64,000 nt of DNA from Amorphus coralli DSM 19760 (GTDB lineage: Bacteria > Pseudomonadota > Alphaproteobacteria > Rhizobiales > Amorphaceae), in assembly GCF_000374525.1 (NCBI RefSeq), contig NZ_KB894570.1:806001-870000 (forward strand). The letters are read 5' to 3'. Below, in pieces: positions 50,989-60,065 of the stretch. The translations under genes and the position numbers were made by a program. Under the pieces are notes generated by a model. It did not search any database. It saw nothing but the letters and a program-made list of their open reading frames with translations, and was not told the DNA's origin. How positions within the stretch are numbered: position 1 is the stretch's first letter; every line of letters starts with the position of its first letter.

Positions 50989-52203
50989 CTACCGCAATTC
51001 CGGGGTGGCGTCAAACAGGCGGCGATGTTCGTGGAAGGCGAAACGGTCGGTCATGCCGGCGATGTAGTCGCACACCCTGCGGCGAAGCTGGTCCGCGTTG
51101 GCCGGGTCGAGATCACCGCGCCATTCGTCCGGCATCGTCTCCGGCCGCTCGACGAAGGCGGTGAACAGGTCGCTGACGACCCGGCCCGCGCGCTCGCGTA
51201 CGGCAAGCACCGACGGCGCCCGGTAGACGCGTGCCATGAGGAACGCCTTCACCGCCTTCTCAGCCTCCGACACCGATGGCGAAAACCCGACCAGCATGTC
51301 CGAATGGGCGCGCACGTCGTCGGCCGTCTCCACGCCAGCGGCAGCGATCCGGCGGCGGCTTTCGTCGATCACATCCTCGATCATCCGCGTCAGCACCCGC
51401 CGACCGATCTCGTGGACCACGCGAGGCCGCTCCAGATCCGGGTAGCGTGCGTCGATCTCCTCCAGGAAGCCGCCCACCAGCGGCACTTCCCTCAGATCGT
51501 CGACATCAATCAGCCCGGCCCGCAGTCCGTCATCGATGTCATGGGCGTCGTAGGCGATGTCGTCGGCGATCGCCGCCACCTGGGCCTCGAGACCGGGCTG
51601 CGTCCACGGCTCCAGCGCGAGAAAGCCCGGATCGGTGCGGAAGGCGTGCGGAAGCGGCCGGCCGGCATAGCGCCCGATGCCGTTGCCCTCGCGGTCGGCC
51701 AGGGGACCGTTGTGCTTGACCAGTCCCTCCAGCGTCTCCCACGCGAGGTTCAGCCCGTTGAAGGTGGCGTAGCGCCGCTCCAGCCGGGTGACGATGCGGT
51801 AGGACTGGGCATTGTGGTCGAAACCGTCGAAGCCCTGCATCATCCGGTCGAGCACGTCCTCGCCCTCGTGACCAAAGGGCGTGTGGCCGAAATCGTGGGC
51901 GAGCGCGACGGATTCGGCCAGGTCCTCGTCGAGGCCGAGAACCCGGGAGATGGAGCGCGCGATCTGGGCGACCTCAAGCGAATGCGTCAGCCGGGTGCGG
52001 TAGTGGTCGCCCTCCAGGGAGACGAACACCTGCGTCTTGTGGGTCAGCCGCCGGAACGCGGTGGAATGGACGATGCGGTCGCGGTCGCGCTGGAAATCCG
52101 AGCGCGTGCGGCTTCCCGGTTCCTCGATGCGCCGGCCGCGCGAGCGCGCCGGATCGGAGGCGTAGCCCGCCCGCGGACGGTCGTAGGCGAAATCGTCGCT
52201 CAC
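50989..52203 (-). CDS. dgt: dGTPase-like HD-domain triphosphohydrolase
   Basis: Deoxyguanosinetriphosphate triphosphohydrolase-like protein, 404 aa, releasing tripolyphosphate from dNTPs. The HD motif is visible as RLTHSLEVAQIARSIS (His) with LAHDFGHTPFGHEGEDVLDRMM (His-Asp) and the final Asp in ADDIAYDAHDIDDGL. RDRDRIVHSTAFRRLTHKTQVF is the conserved start. Upstream of argS and divergent from the Fe-S gene. Confidence 0.95.
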   Translation of the reverse strand: MSDDFAYDRPRAGYASDPARSRGRRIEEPGSRTRSDFQRDRDRIVHSTAFRRLTHKTQVFVSLEGDHYRTRLTHSLEVAQIARSISRVLGLDEDLAESVALAHDFGHTPFGHEGEDVLDRMMQGFDGFDHNAQSYRIVTRLERRYATFNGLNLAWETLEGLVKHNGPLADREGNGIGRYAGRPLPHAFRTDPGFLALEPWTQPGLEAQVAAIADDIAYDAHDIDDGLRAGLIDVDDLREVPLVGGFLEEIDARYPDLERPRVVHEIGRRVLTRMIEDVIDESRRRIAAAGVETADDVRAHSDMLVGFSPSVSEAEKAVKAFLMARVYRAPSVLAVRERAGRVVSDLFTAFVERPETMPDEWRGDLDPANADQLRRRVCDYIAGMTDRFAFHEHRRLFDATPELR

Positions 52204-52312
52204 CCGATCCCCTTTCCCGGCACCGCCGGGGGTTTTACGATGGACGGCGAAGTCTTACCTATGGGTCAGGCATGCTGACAAGTTGAGCCTTACGACAAGG
52301 CCTGGAGATTGA

Positions 52313-52663
52313 GTGGCGATGGACGCAGACGTTCAAGCCGATGTGGTGGTGACCGAGCGCGCGATGCGCCGGATTGCCAAGATCCTGAGCAACGAGCCCT
52401 CCGACACAGCGCTGCGCGTCGGCGTGTCGGGCGGCGGCTGTTCGGGCTTCCAGTACACCTACGACCTGGTGCGCGAACGCGAGAGCGACGACACGGTGAT
52501 CGCCGGCAACGGCGCGACCGTGCTCATCGATCCGGTGTCGCTGCAGTATCTGTCCGGTTCGGAGATCGATTTTGTCGACGACCTGATCGGCCAGTCGTTC
52601 CAGATCAACAACCCGAACGCCACCGCCTCCTGCGGCTGCGGCACCAGCTTCTCGCTGTTCTGA
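52313..52663 (+). CDS. Iron-sulfur cluster insertion protein (ErpA/IscA type)
   Basis: A-type carrier delivering Fe-S clusters to target proteins, 116 aa. The three cluster Cys are present: one in VGVSGGGCSGFQYTYDL and two in the C-terminal CGCGTSFS. VTERAMRRIAKILSNEP at the N-terminus is typical. Start GTG at 52313 has GGAG five bases upstream; ATG at 52319 is an alternative. Located between divergent dgt and co-directional xth, a conserved alphaproteobacterial arrangement. Confidence 0.95.
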   Translation: MAMDADVQADVVVTERAMRRIAKILSNEPSDTALRVGVSGGGCSGFQYTYDLVRERESDDTVIAGNGATVLIDPVSLQYLSGSEIDFVDDLIGQSFQINNPNATASCGCGTSFSLF

Positions 52664-52769
52664 GGCGCCGCGGCCGCATGCCGCTTGCGCAGAGACGGCC
52701 GCCCGCGTCACCTTGGCGCCGAGGGATTCGGCACGGCTGGGCCGTGCACACGCGAACGGCGGGGACCAC

Positions 52770-53549
52770 GTGAAGATCGCGACCTGGAACATCAACGGCG
52801 TCAAGGCGCGGCTCGACACCGCGTTGAAATGGCTCGGCGAGGCGGACCCGGACATCGTCTGCCTGCAGGAGATCAAGTCGGTCGACGAGGCGTTCCCGGG
52901 CGAGGCCTTCGAGCGGCTCGGCTACAACGTCACCACCCACGGCCAGAAGGGTTTCAACGGCGTCGCGATCCTCTCCAAGCGGCCGCTGGAAGACCCGGTG
53001 CGCGGCCTGGACGGCGCCCCGGACGACGTGCAGGCGCGTTACCTGGAAGGCGTCGTCTCCACCGATGACGGCGTCGTGCGGGTGGCCAGCATCTACCTGC
53101 CGAACGGCAATCCCATCGAAACCGAGAAATTCCCCTACAAGCTCGCCTGGGCGGAACGTTTGATCGCCCGGGCAGAGGAGCTGCGTGCGCTGGAGGAGCC
53201 GACGGTGCTCGCCGGCGACTACAACGTCATCCCCGATGCCATCGACGCGAAGAAGCCGGAGGTGTGGGTGAACGACGCGCTGTTCCAGCCGGAGAGCCGC
53301 GACTTCTACCGCCGCCTTCAGGCACTGGGCTATGTCGATGCGGTGCGCTCCACCACCGACGAGCCGAGCTACACATTCTGGGATTACCAGGCCGGCGCCT
53401 GGCAGCGAAACAACGGCATACGCATCGATCACCTGCTCCTGTCGCCGCAGGCCGCCGACCGGCTCGAGGACGTCACCATCGACCGCGACGTGCGCGGCTG
53501 GGAGAAGCCGTCGGACCACGTGCCGGTCATCGTGACGCTGGGTCTGTAG
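52770..53549 (+). CDS. xth: Exodeoxyribonuclease III
   Basis: AP endonuclease/3'-exonuclease of base excision repair, 259 aa. The start KIATWNINGVKARLDTALKW, catalytic LQEIKS, GDYNVIPDAIDAKKPEVW and the C-terminal WEKPSDHVPV (catalytic Asp-His) are all intact; RIDHLLLSP is also conserved. GTG at 52770 is chosen since it gives the universal Lys-Ile start; an ATG at 52713 would add 19 non-conserved residues. Confidence 0.95.
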   Translation: MKIATWNINGVKARLDTALKWLGEADPDIVCLQEIKSVDEAFPGEAFERLGYNVTTHGQKGFNGVAILSKRPLEDPVRGLDGAPDDVQARYLEGVVSTDDGVVRVASIYLPNGNPIETEKFPYKLAWAERLIARAEELRALEEPTVLAGDYNVIPDAIDAKKPEVWVNDALFQPESRDFYRRLQALGYVDAVRSTTDEPSYTFWDYQAGAWQRNNGIRIDHLLLSPQAADRLEDVTIDRDVRGWEKPSDHVPVIVTLGL

Positions 53550-53626
53550 GCGTTGCTCGCGATGCGGCGTCCACGCCGCTCGTCCGCCTGCGGGTCATCA
53601 TTCCCAAAACCTGCTACACTCTCCGC

Positions 53627-53908
53627 ATGGGACCCGGACGCCTTCTGCTCGCAGTGCTGGCGGTTTGGAGTGTCGCCCCTGCCGCCCCGGCACAGGCGGA
53701 GATCCCCTGCGTGTGCAGCGACCGCAACGGCCAGCACCCGCTCGGCGCCATCGTCTGCATGAAGGTGGGCGACAAGGAGCGGCTGGTGCGCTGCGAGCGC
53801 AACCAGAACATCACATCGTGGCGGGTGTTGTCGGAGGGATGTCCGACGGCGGCCGTGGCGCCGGGCCAGACGGCGCGCCCAGACGGCGCGCAAAACGTTC
53901 GCCTGTGA
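53627..53908 (+). CDS. Small secreted Cys-containing protein of unknown function
   Basis: A 93-aa protein with a clear signal peptide (MGPGRLLLAVLAVWSVAPAA, cleavage near AQA-EIP). The mature part has five Cys (residues 28, 30, 44, 56 and 72) in the pattern PCVCSDRNGQHPLGAIVCMK, CERNQNITSW and EGCP; an odd number suggests one free Cys or an intermolecular bridge. The Thr/Ala/Pro-rich tail after residue 73 is probably flexible. I do not recognise a named family. It follows xth on the same strand with a 77-base gap; a longer frame from 53264 overlaps xth and is rejected. Confidence 0.75.
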   Translation: MGPGRLLLAVLAVWSVAPAAPAQAEIPCVCSDRNGQHPLGAIVCMKVGDKERLVRCERNQNITSWRVLSEGCPTAAVAPGQTARPDGAQNVRL

Positions 53909-53983
53909 GGCGAGCTTTCCGGTTCAAAAGACTGAACTTGAAAGATAAACGACCAAATTCCGACTCAACGCGCGAAGCAGCGC

Positions 53984-54811
53984 TCAGTTGGTTTTCTTCG
54001 AGCCGATCCAGGCATCGGCGAGCTGGGTGGCACGCTTGCGCTCGTCGTCGGAGGCGCGCGTGAAGGCCCGCTCCTGGCGCTCGCGGATCCATCCGCTGTC
54101 GGGACCGCTGGCGGTCTTGCGCGCGATGGTCAGCCACATCAGGCCGGTGACTGGCCGGCGCGGCATCTCCTCGCCGAAGAACAGCAGGTCGCCGAGAAGC
54201 GCCTGAGCCTCCGGGTTGCCCTTCTCCGCCGACAGCTTCAGCCAGCGCGCCGCCAGCCGCGGATCCCGACCGGTCTCCTGGGTCTCCAGATACATCCGGC
54301 CGAGCCGGTACTGGGCCTGCGCGCTGCCGAAATAGGAGGCGGCATAGGTGTAGAGATTGCGCGCCCGATCGACGTTCGGCTTCACCGCGCTGTCCTGGAT
54401 GCCGGTCAGGTAGTAGTCGCCGAGTTCGATGATGGCATCGGCCACGAACGGCGCCTGGGGCGAGTTCGGAAGCTCGTCCACGTGGGCGTTTGCGACGCGG
54501 CTGAAATATTCGAACGCCTTGAGATCGTCCTCGTCGACGCCGTCGCCGTCGGCGTACATCCGGCCAAGCTTCCACTGGGCCATGGTGTGGTCGCTCTCGG
54601 CAGCGGTGCGCAGCTTGTCCACTGCCGCGGCCTTGTCGCCGCGATAGTAGGCGCGGACGCCGTCGCGGAAGGTGTCGAGCAGCGTCGAGGTTTTCGCAGG
54701 CGGAGCGGCGGGAACCGGCGGCAGAGCGTCGGCTGCGCGGACGTCGGCCGCCTGGAAGGTCAGGAAGGCGCCTGCAAACAACGCGCAGGCAACGAACTCA
54801 TAGGTGCGCAT
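53984..54811 (-). CDS. ExoR-like periplasmic Sel1-repeat protein
   Basis: Secreted protein of 275 aa with a signal peptide (CALFAGAFLTFQAADVRA, residues ~8-26) and about four Sel1/TPR-like repeats: DGVRAYYRGDKAAAVDKLRT, QWKLGRMYADGDGVDEDDL, QYRLGRMYLETQETGRD and LLGDLLFFGE. Length and layout match rhizobial ExoR, the periplasmic inhibitor of the ExoS/ChvI two-component system that controls exopolysaccharide and motility. ExoS/ChvI genes are not in the window, so the role is inferred from the layout only. The chosen ATG at 54811 gives the signal peptide; the frame is open far upstream without conserved sequence. Confidence 0.78.
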   Translation of the reverse strand: MRTYEFVACALFAGAFLTFQAADVRAADALPPVPAAPPAKTSTLLDTFRDGVRAYYRGDKAAAVDKLRTAAESDHTMAQWKLGRMYADGDGVDEDDLKAFEYFSRVANAHVDELPNSPQAPFVADAIIELGDYYLTGIQDSAVKPNVDRARNLYTYAASYFGSAQAQYRLGRMYLETQETGRDPRLAARWLKLSAEKGNPEAQALLGDLLFFGEEMPRRPVTGLMWLTIARKTASGPDSGWIRERQERAFTRASDDERKRATQLADAWIGSKKTN

Positions 54812-55568
54812 AGCAGACCATTTCCGGCTCAACAGCGAAGACCGGCGAGGCCGCCCTTCGCGCGGTCCACTCGACCGCCTATCGACACAGATCTCCCTTG
54901 CCCCCCGTTCGACCCGGCGCGCCATCGGCACCCCGCGGCCGGACGACATGTAGGATCCGTTTTCGGCGACACTGCGGCCAGACGCACGCGGTGCGCTGGA
55001 TGCGGTGATTTTGACAGAGCACGCAGCCATGGCGGAGGCCGCCCAAAGGCCGGCACCTTCGCTTCCCCGTGTTCTGTTCGCCGAGACCGACACCGAAACA
55101 TCCTCGTCCTGTTCGCAAACGGCCATCAGCCCACTGGCTGAACGCGGCCGGACCCGAAGGTCCAATCGTTTGCTGGCAACACCGGTCGGCCCGGTTTGTG
55201 GCACAAAGGGGGCGAATGCCATGCCTGACGGGCCTTGCCGACGACTCCATCCGAGCGCTGTTGCAAAGACGACACAAGGTGTGGCGGCCGCGCGGCGACT
55301 TCGTGATGACGCGCGCCATCTGCGGCGGGATTCGGACACTGCAACCGCCCGCCTACCCCTGCATTCTGCAGGCGCGTATCGCGCGCACTCGGGCGGGTAA
55401 CCGAGTGCCGCCCTTGCCAAGATGCGGCCGAGAGGCGACATCCTCGTCGCGGCCGCCGGCGCGAGACCCGTCCCGCCGATCGGTTCGTCATCCCGCGCCG
55501 CGCATGCCAGACTTTGCCCGAGTGATTCGCTCGCTCCCCCGCTCCCGACCGAACTGGACCGACTGCCG
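54812..55568. other. 757-base gap without a supported gene
   Basis: Between the divergent ExoR-like and parE genes. Both strands have long open frames, including a 270-codon extension of the ExoR-like frame, but they are Arg/Pro/Ala-rich, mutually overlapping and without recognisable domains. No tRNA, repeat or terminator was seen. It presumably holds the two promoters and may contain an unrecognised small RNA. Confidence 0.45.
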
Positions 55569-57638
55569 ATGTCGAAAAGCGACGATCTCTTTGCCGGCGT
55601 GCCTGACCAGGGCCCGTCCAAGTCCCCGGCTCCTGCGCAGCCACGGCGCCAGGCCGCCCGGCCGCAGGCCAGTGCCCGCCGCGCAGCCCCGGCGCCGCAG
55701 GATACCGACGGGGGCTACTCGGCAGCCGACATCGAGGTCCTTGAGGGTCTGGAGCCGGTCCGGCGCCGCCCGGGCATGTATATCGGCGGCACCGACGCCA
55801 AGGCGCTCCACCACCTGTTCGCCGAGGTGCTCGACAACTCGATGGACGAGGCCGTCGCCGGCCACGCGACCCGCATCGAGGTTCACCTCGACGCCGACGG
55901 CAGCCTGTCGGTCGCCGACAACGGCCGCGGCATCCCGGTGGAGCCGCACCCGCGCTTTCCGGACCGCTCGGCTCTGGAAGTGATCCTCACCACCCTGCAC
56001 GCGGGCGGCAAGTTCGGCTCGAAGGCCTACGAGGCGTCGGGCGGCCTGCATGGCGTCGGCGTGTCAGTGGTGAACGCCCTCTCCTCCCGGCTCGACGTTG
56101 AGGTCGCGCGGGGCCGGCGCCTCTATCGCCAGAGCTTCGAACGCGGCCTGTCGCAGGGCCCGGTGGAGGACTGCGGCGAGGTGATGAACCGGCGCGGCAC
56201 CACGGTCCGCTTCCTGCCGGACACCCAGATCTTCGGAACCAGCGCCCACTTCGATGCGACACGCGTCCTTCGCATGGCCCGCGCCAAGGCCTATCTCTTC
56301 GCCGGCGTGGAGATCCGCTGGAGCTGCTCGCCAGAGCTCGTTCGCGGCGACGATGTCCCGCAGGAGGCCGTCTTCAAGTTTCCCGGCGGCCTCGCCGACT
56401 ATCTGGCCGAACGGCTCAAGGGCGAACGCCGCGTCGTCGAAGGCCTTTTCTCCGGCCGCGCCGGCGATGGCGGACGCCACGGCTCGGTGGAATGGGCCGT
56501 CGGCTTCGTGCTCTTCGACGGCTTCCTGCAGTCCTACTGCAACACCGTCCCGACGCCGGAGGGCGGCACCCACGAGCAGGGTCTGCGCGCAGCCCTCCTG
56601 AAGGGTCTCAAGGCGCACGCCGAACGCATCGGCCAGAAGAAGGCCGCCCAGGTCACTGCCGACGACCTCATGGCGCTGACGGGTGGCATGCTGTCGGTGT
56701 TCGTGCGCGAGCCCGAATTCGTCGGCCAGACCAAGGATCGGCTGGCCTCTCAGGAGGCCGTCCGCATCGTCGAGCAGGCGGTGCGCGATTCCTTCGACCA
56801 CTGGCTGGCCGAGGATCCGGCCCGCGCCGCCCAGCTTCTGGAGGCCGCCGTCGATCGGGCCGAGGAACGCCTGAAGCGCAAGCAGGAGCGCGACGTCCAG
56901 CGGCGCAGCGCCACCCGCAAGCTGCGGCTGCCCGGCAAGCTCGCCGACTGCACTGCGGGCCAGGCCTCCGGCACGGAGCTCTTCATCGTGGAGGGCGATT
57001 CGGCGGGCGGCTCCGCTAAGCAGGCTCGAAACCGCGCCACCCAGGCCGTGCTGCCGCTGCGCGGCAAGATCCTCAACGTCGCCAACGCCGGCCGCGACAA
57101 GCTGGCCCAGAACCAGCAGCTCTCCGACCTGATGCTGGCGCTCGGCTGCGGTACCCGCTCGGCCTTTCGGCTGGAGGACCTTCGCTACGAACGCATCATC
57201 ATCATGACGGACGCCGACGTGGACGGCGCCCACATCGCCTCGCTGCTGATCACCTTCTTCTATCGGGAAATGCCGGGGATGATCCGCGGCGGCCGGCTCT
57301 ATCTCGCCGCCCCGCCCCTCTACCGGATGACACAGGGCTCCAAGACGCTCTATGCGCGCGACGACGCCCACCGCACCGAGCTTCTGCAGACCGAGTTCGA
57401 CGCCAACAAGAAGATGGAGATCGGCCGCTTCAAGGGCCTTGGCGAAATGCTGCCCGGTCAGCTCAAGGAGACCACCATGAACCCGGCTTCGCGCACGCTG
57501 CTGCGGGTCATGGTGGACGACGATGTCGAGGCAACGAGCGACACGGTGGATCGGCTGATGGGCAATAAGGCTGAGGCCCGCTTCGCCTTCATCCAGGAGC
57601 ACGCCGCCTTCGCCGATCTCGACGCGCTGGACGTCTAG
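55569..57638 (+). CDS. parE: DNA topoisomerase IV subunit B
   Basis: ATPase subunit of the chromosome-decatenating topoisomerase IV, 689 aa. After a non-conserved Pro/Ala-rich N-terminus of about 50 residues the GHKL ATPase begins (VLEGLEPVRRRPGMYIGG, then EVLDNSMDEAVAGHA, DNGRGIPVEPHP, ASGGLHGVGVSVVNALS). The TOPRIM domain has FIVEGDSAGGSAKQARNRA followed by QAVLPLRGKILNV and MTDADVDGAHIASLL. KQARNR and the overall length point to ParE rather than GyrB. ATG at 55569 is chosen; upstream frame is not conserved. Its stop overlaps the convergent DUF2569 gene by four bases. Confidence 0.95.
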   Translation: MSKSDDLFAGVPDQGPSKSPAPAQPRRQAARPQASARRAAPAPQDTDGGYSAADIEVLEGLEPVRRRPGMYIGGTDAKALHHLFAEVLDNSMDEAVAGHATRIEVHLDADGSLSVADNGRGIPVEPHPRFPDRSALEVILTTLHAGGKFGSKAYEASGGLHGVGVSVVNALSSRLDVEVARGRRLYRQSFERGLSQGPVEDCGEVMNRRGTTVRFLPDTQIFGTSAHFDATRVLRMARAKAYLFAGVEIRWSCSPELVRGDDVPQEAVFKFPGGLADYLAERLKGERRVVEGLFSGRAGDGGRHGSVEWAVGFVLFDGFLQSYCNTVPTPEGGTHEQGLRAALLKGLKAHAERIGQKKAAQVTADDLMALTGGMLSVFVREPEFVGQTKDRLASQEAVRIVEQAVRDSFDHWLAEDPARAAQLLEAAVDRAEERLKRKQERDVQRRSATRKLRLPGKLADCTAGQASGTELFIVEGDSAGGSAKQARNRATQAVLPLRGKILNVANAGRDKLAQNQQLSDLMLALGCGTRSAFRLEDLRYERIIIMTDADVDGAHIASLLITFFYREMPGMIRGGRLYLAAPPLYRMTQGSKTLYARDDAHRTELLQTEFDANKKMEIGRFKGLGEMLPGQLKETTMNPASRTLLRVMVDDDVEATSDTVDRLMGNKAEARFAFIQEHAAFADLDALDV

Positions 57639-58207
57639 GCGCCGCCGTCTCGCGGGCCGACCTTCTCGTCCAGAAGCGGATCCCAGATGGTGTCCGTGGG
57701 CGCCGGCTCGCCGTGGTCGGCAACCCGGTGGCGGTAGGTCACGTTCACCCGCTTCGACGCGATGAAATACCAGCACAGCAGGGCGCAGAAGACGGCATAG
57801 ATCGCCACCATCATGACAATACCGCCGACGAGGACCTCCTGTCGCGCCAGCCTCCGCGCACCCTCGACCGTTAGGGCCTCGAAGGCGAAGGTGGACGCCG
57901 CCAGCGCAAAGCCCAGAAAGCGCAACATCACCATTGGAACGATGAGCGATCCGAACAGGGGCGCCCGGGCGAAGCCGAGCATCGCCGTGCCGAACAGCAT
58001 GAGGGCTGGCACGGCATCCACCCAGGCGACCTGACGGTCGAAGTAGCCAAAGAGCGAAGCGTACCCCGCCGGTTCCGGCAGGACGAGCTCGAGCACGGCA
58101 ACGACACCGCCCAGCGCGAACAGCGCCAGAAAGACGAGCAGCCAGCCCTTCACACCGTAGAGCGGATGGGCCTCCGCCTCGTTCATGGACAGCTGCCGCC
58201 AGGCCAT
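57635..58207 (-). CDS. DUF2569-like membrane protein
   Basis: Inner-membrane protein of up to 190 aa with four predicted helices. GVKGWLLVFLALFALGGVVAVL near residue 18 and the C-terminal LLCWYFIASKRVNVTYRHRV match the DUF2569 family, whose function is unknown. Two start codons are possible, ATG at 58207 and ATG at 58189 (MNEAEAHPL); no ribosome site decides between them. Convergent with parE; 19 bases after the hydrolase gene on the same strand. Confidence 0.75.
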   Translation of the reverse strand: MAWRQLSMNEAEAHPLYGVKGWLLVFLALFALGGVVAVLELVLPEPAGYASLFGYFDRQVAWVDAVPALMLFGTAMLGFARAPLFGSLIVPMVMLRFLGFALAASTFAFEALTVEGARRLARQEVLVGGIVMMVAIYAVFCALLCWYFIASKRVNVTYRHRVADHGEPAPTDTIWDPLLDEKVGPRDGGA

Positions 58208-58226
58208 TCCCGTCGCCTCCCTCGGG

Positions 58227-58934
58227 TCATACAGTATGCGGCAACTTCAGCCAGTCGGCGAGAGCTTCGGCCACAGCCTCGGGCTGCTCGAGTGTCGTCA
58301 GGTGGCCGGCATTCTCGATCGTCACCAGGGTGCTGTCGGGAAGCGCCTCGTGCATCTCCCGCGCGGCCGAGGGCGGCGTGATGGCATCCTCGTCGCCGAC
58401 CACGACGAGCGTCGGCACCGTTATGCCTGGAACCAGACCCGAGATGTCGCGGCGGCCGAGCAGCGCCCGCTCCTGAGCCATGAAGATGTCCGCGCCCGTT
58501 TCTTCCGTCATCTGGCGGATGATCCGCACAAGGTCGGGGTCTTCCGCATTGTCAGGATGCAGCAGGCGCGGCGTGAGGACCGCAATCACCTCGTTCAGAC
58601 CGCCGCTCGCGGCCATCTCCATCAGCTTGTGGCGAGCCGCCTTCTCGTCCTCGGTATCCGGCCGCATCTTGGTGTCGAGCAGCGCCAGCTTCGCGACTTC
58701 GTCGGGCGCCCTCAGGGCGATCTCCATCGCCACGTAGCCGCCCATGGAGAGACCGGCGAGCGAGAAGCGCGACGGCGCTTCGGCCAGAACCTTTTCCACG
58801 ATGGCGTCCATCGTGTCGGGACCGCGAATGTCGGCCACGTGAATTGTCACGCGATCCTTCAGCTCGTTGATCACCGGCGTGAACAGGTGCTCGGTGCAGG
58901 CAAGGCCGGGAATAAAGACCAGAGGTTCCATCAT
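58227..58934 (-). CDS. Alpha/beta hydrolase
   Basis: Serine hydrolase of 235 aa. The nucleophile elbow is SLAGLSMGGYVAMEIAL with Ser in GLSMG; the acid lies in VVVGDEDAITPPSAA and the His in ENAGHLTTLEQPEAV, completing the triad. The oxyanion-hole segment is PLVFIPGLACTEHLF. Substrate unknown; the family covers esterases, lactonases and C-C hydrolases. Start is taken as the first ATG of a Met-Met pair at 58934; the frame continues to 59000 without conserved sequence. Confidence 0.88.
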   Translation of the reverse strand: MMEPLVFIPGLACTEHLFTPVINELKDRVTIHVADIRGPDTMDAIVEKVLAEAPSRFSLAGLSMGGYVAMEIALRAPDEVAKLALLDTKMRPDTEDEKAARHKLMEMAASGGLNEVIAVLTPRLLHPDNAEDPDLVRIIRQMTEETGADIFMAQERALLGRRDISGLVPGITVPTLVVVGDEDAITPPSAAREMHEALPDSTLVTIENAGHLTTLEQPEAVAEALADWLKLPHTV

Positions 58935-59148
58935 CGACGAGGCGCTCCAGCTGCCGCTTGCCGCCGGGCGGGTTGCTCCAGCGGTCACGCGGCCAGTCAC
59001 GAGCCTCCTTCTGACCGGCGTGTCCGGTGGATGAAGGCCCGTCCTTCATGAAGTCGCGACCGCGCGATTCGTTCAGGCCGGCCGGCACGACCATCCAGCC
59101 GCCGACCGGCAGGGCGCAGGCTGAACCCGTGTCGTCACGGTGTCCGAG

Positions 59149-59892
59149 TCACGCCGCCCTGGCGATGGCGAGAAAATCGCTCGCCTTGAGGCTGGCACCA
59201 CCCACGAGAGCGCCATTGACGTGATCCACCGCCAGAAGCTCTGCGGCGTTGTCGGGCTTTACCGATCCGCCGTAGAGGATTTTGATCGACTTGCCCGCCT
59301 CGCCGAAGCGCTCTTCCAGGGCCTTGCGGATCGCCGCATGGACCGAAGCCACGTCTTCCACTGTCGGCGTGCGGCCGGTGCCGATCGCCCAGACGGGCTC
59401 ATAGGCGACAACGAGGGTATCGACGGTGGCGCCATCCGGCAGCGATCCGGCCAGCTGGCTTCCCACGACGTCGAGTGTCCTGCCGGCGTCGCGCTCGGCC
59501 TCGGTCTCTCCGACGCAGGCGATCGCCACGAGGCCCGCCCGCCAGGCGGCCTCGACCTTTGCCTTCACCACGTCGTTGCTTTCGCCGTGATCGGCGCGCC
59601 GTTCCGAGTGGCCGACGATAACGAAGCCCGCACCGACATCCTTCAGCATCTCCGCGGAAATGTCGCCGGTGTGGGCCCCCTTCTCCGCCGGGTGGCAGTC
59701 CTGTCCGCCGACCGAGACGCCGGTGTGCTGCGCGCGCATGGCGAAGGCCGCGACCAGCGTCGCCGGCGGGCACAAGAGCAGCCCGACCGTGTCCGGAATC
59801 TCCGAGCGGCTCGCGATGACCGATTCGAGCTCCGCGATCGACGCCGCGAGACCATTCATTTTCCAGTTGCCGGCGATGAGCGTGGACGTCAC
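59149..59892 (-). CDS. tpiA: Triose-phosphate isomerase
   Basis: Interconverts dihydroxyacetone phosphate and glyceraldehyde 3-phosphate; 247 aa. Catalytic residues are in AGNWKMNG (Lys), VIVGHSERR (His) and [13 protein letters not shown] (Glu); the phosphate loop is [15 protein letters not shown] at 59892 is chosen because GGAGG precedes it with good spacing. Divergent from ppiD, as is usual in rhizobia. Confidence 0.96.
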   Translation of the reverse strand: MTSTLIAGNWKMNGLAASIAELESVIASRSEIPDTVGLLLCPPATLVAAFAMRAQHTGVSVGGQDCHPAEKGAHTGDISAEMLKDVGAGFVIVGHSERRADHGESNDVVKAKVEAAWRAGLVAIACVGETEAERDAGRTLDVVGSQLAGSLPDGATVDTLVVAYEPVWAIGTGRTPTVEDVASVHAAIRKALEERFGEAGKSIKILYGGSVKPDNAAELLAVDHVNGALVGGASLKASDFLAIARAA

Positions 59893-59986
59893 GCGCGTAC
59901 CTCCTCCCGAACTCCTGCCGCGGGCCGGTCTGGCCCAGCGATCCCGGGGGCAAAGAAAAACCCTGAACGGGTCAAAGTCCACACGC

Positions 59987-60015
59987 TTGCCGCGCGCGGA
60001 CACGCTTTCTATGAT
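59987..60015 (+). promoter_or_regulatory. Sigma-70-type promoter of ppiD
   Basis: TTGCCG (59987-59992), 17-base spacer, TATGAT (60010-60015). The start codon is about 50 bases downstream. Confidence 0.6.
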
Positions 60016-60065
60016 CCGCGGCCTCGACGAACCCCCTGGAACCCTAAAACGGTCAACCATTCTCC

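Noticed and set aside
54812-55621. 270-codon upstream extension of the ExoR-like gene
   Set aside because: No signal peptide or domain in the extension, and it overlaps the parE start.
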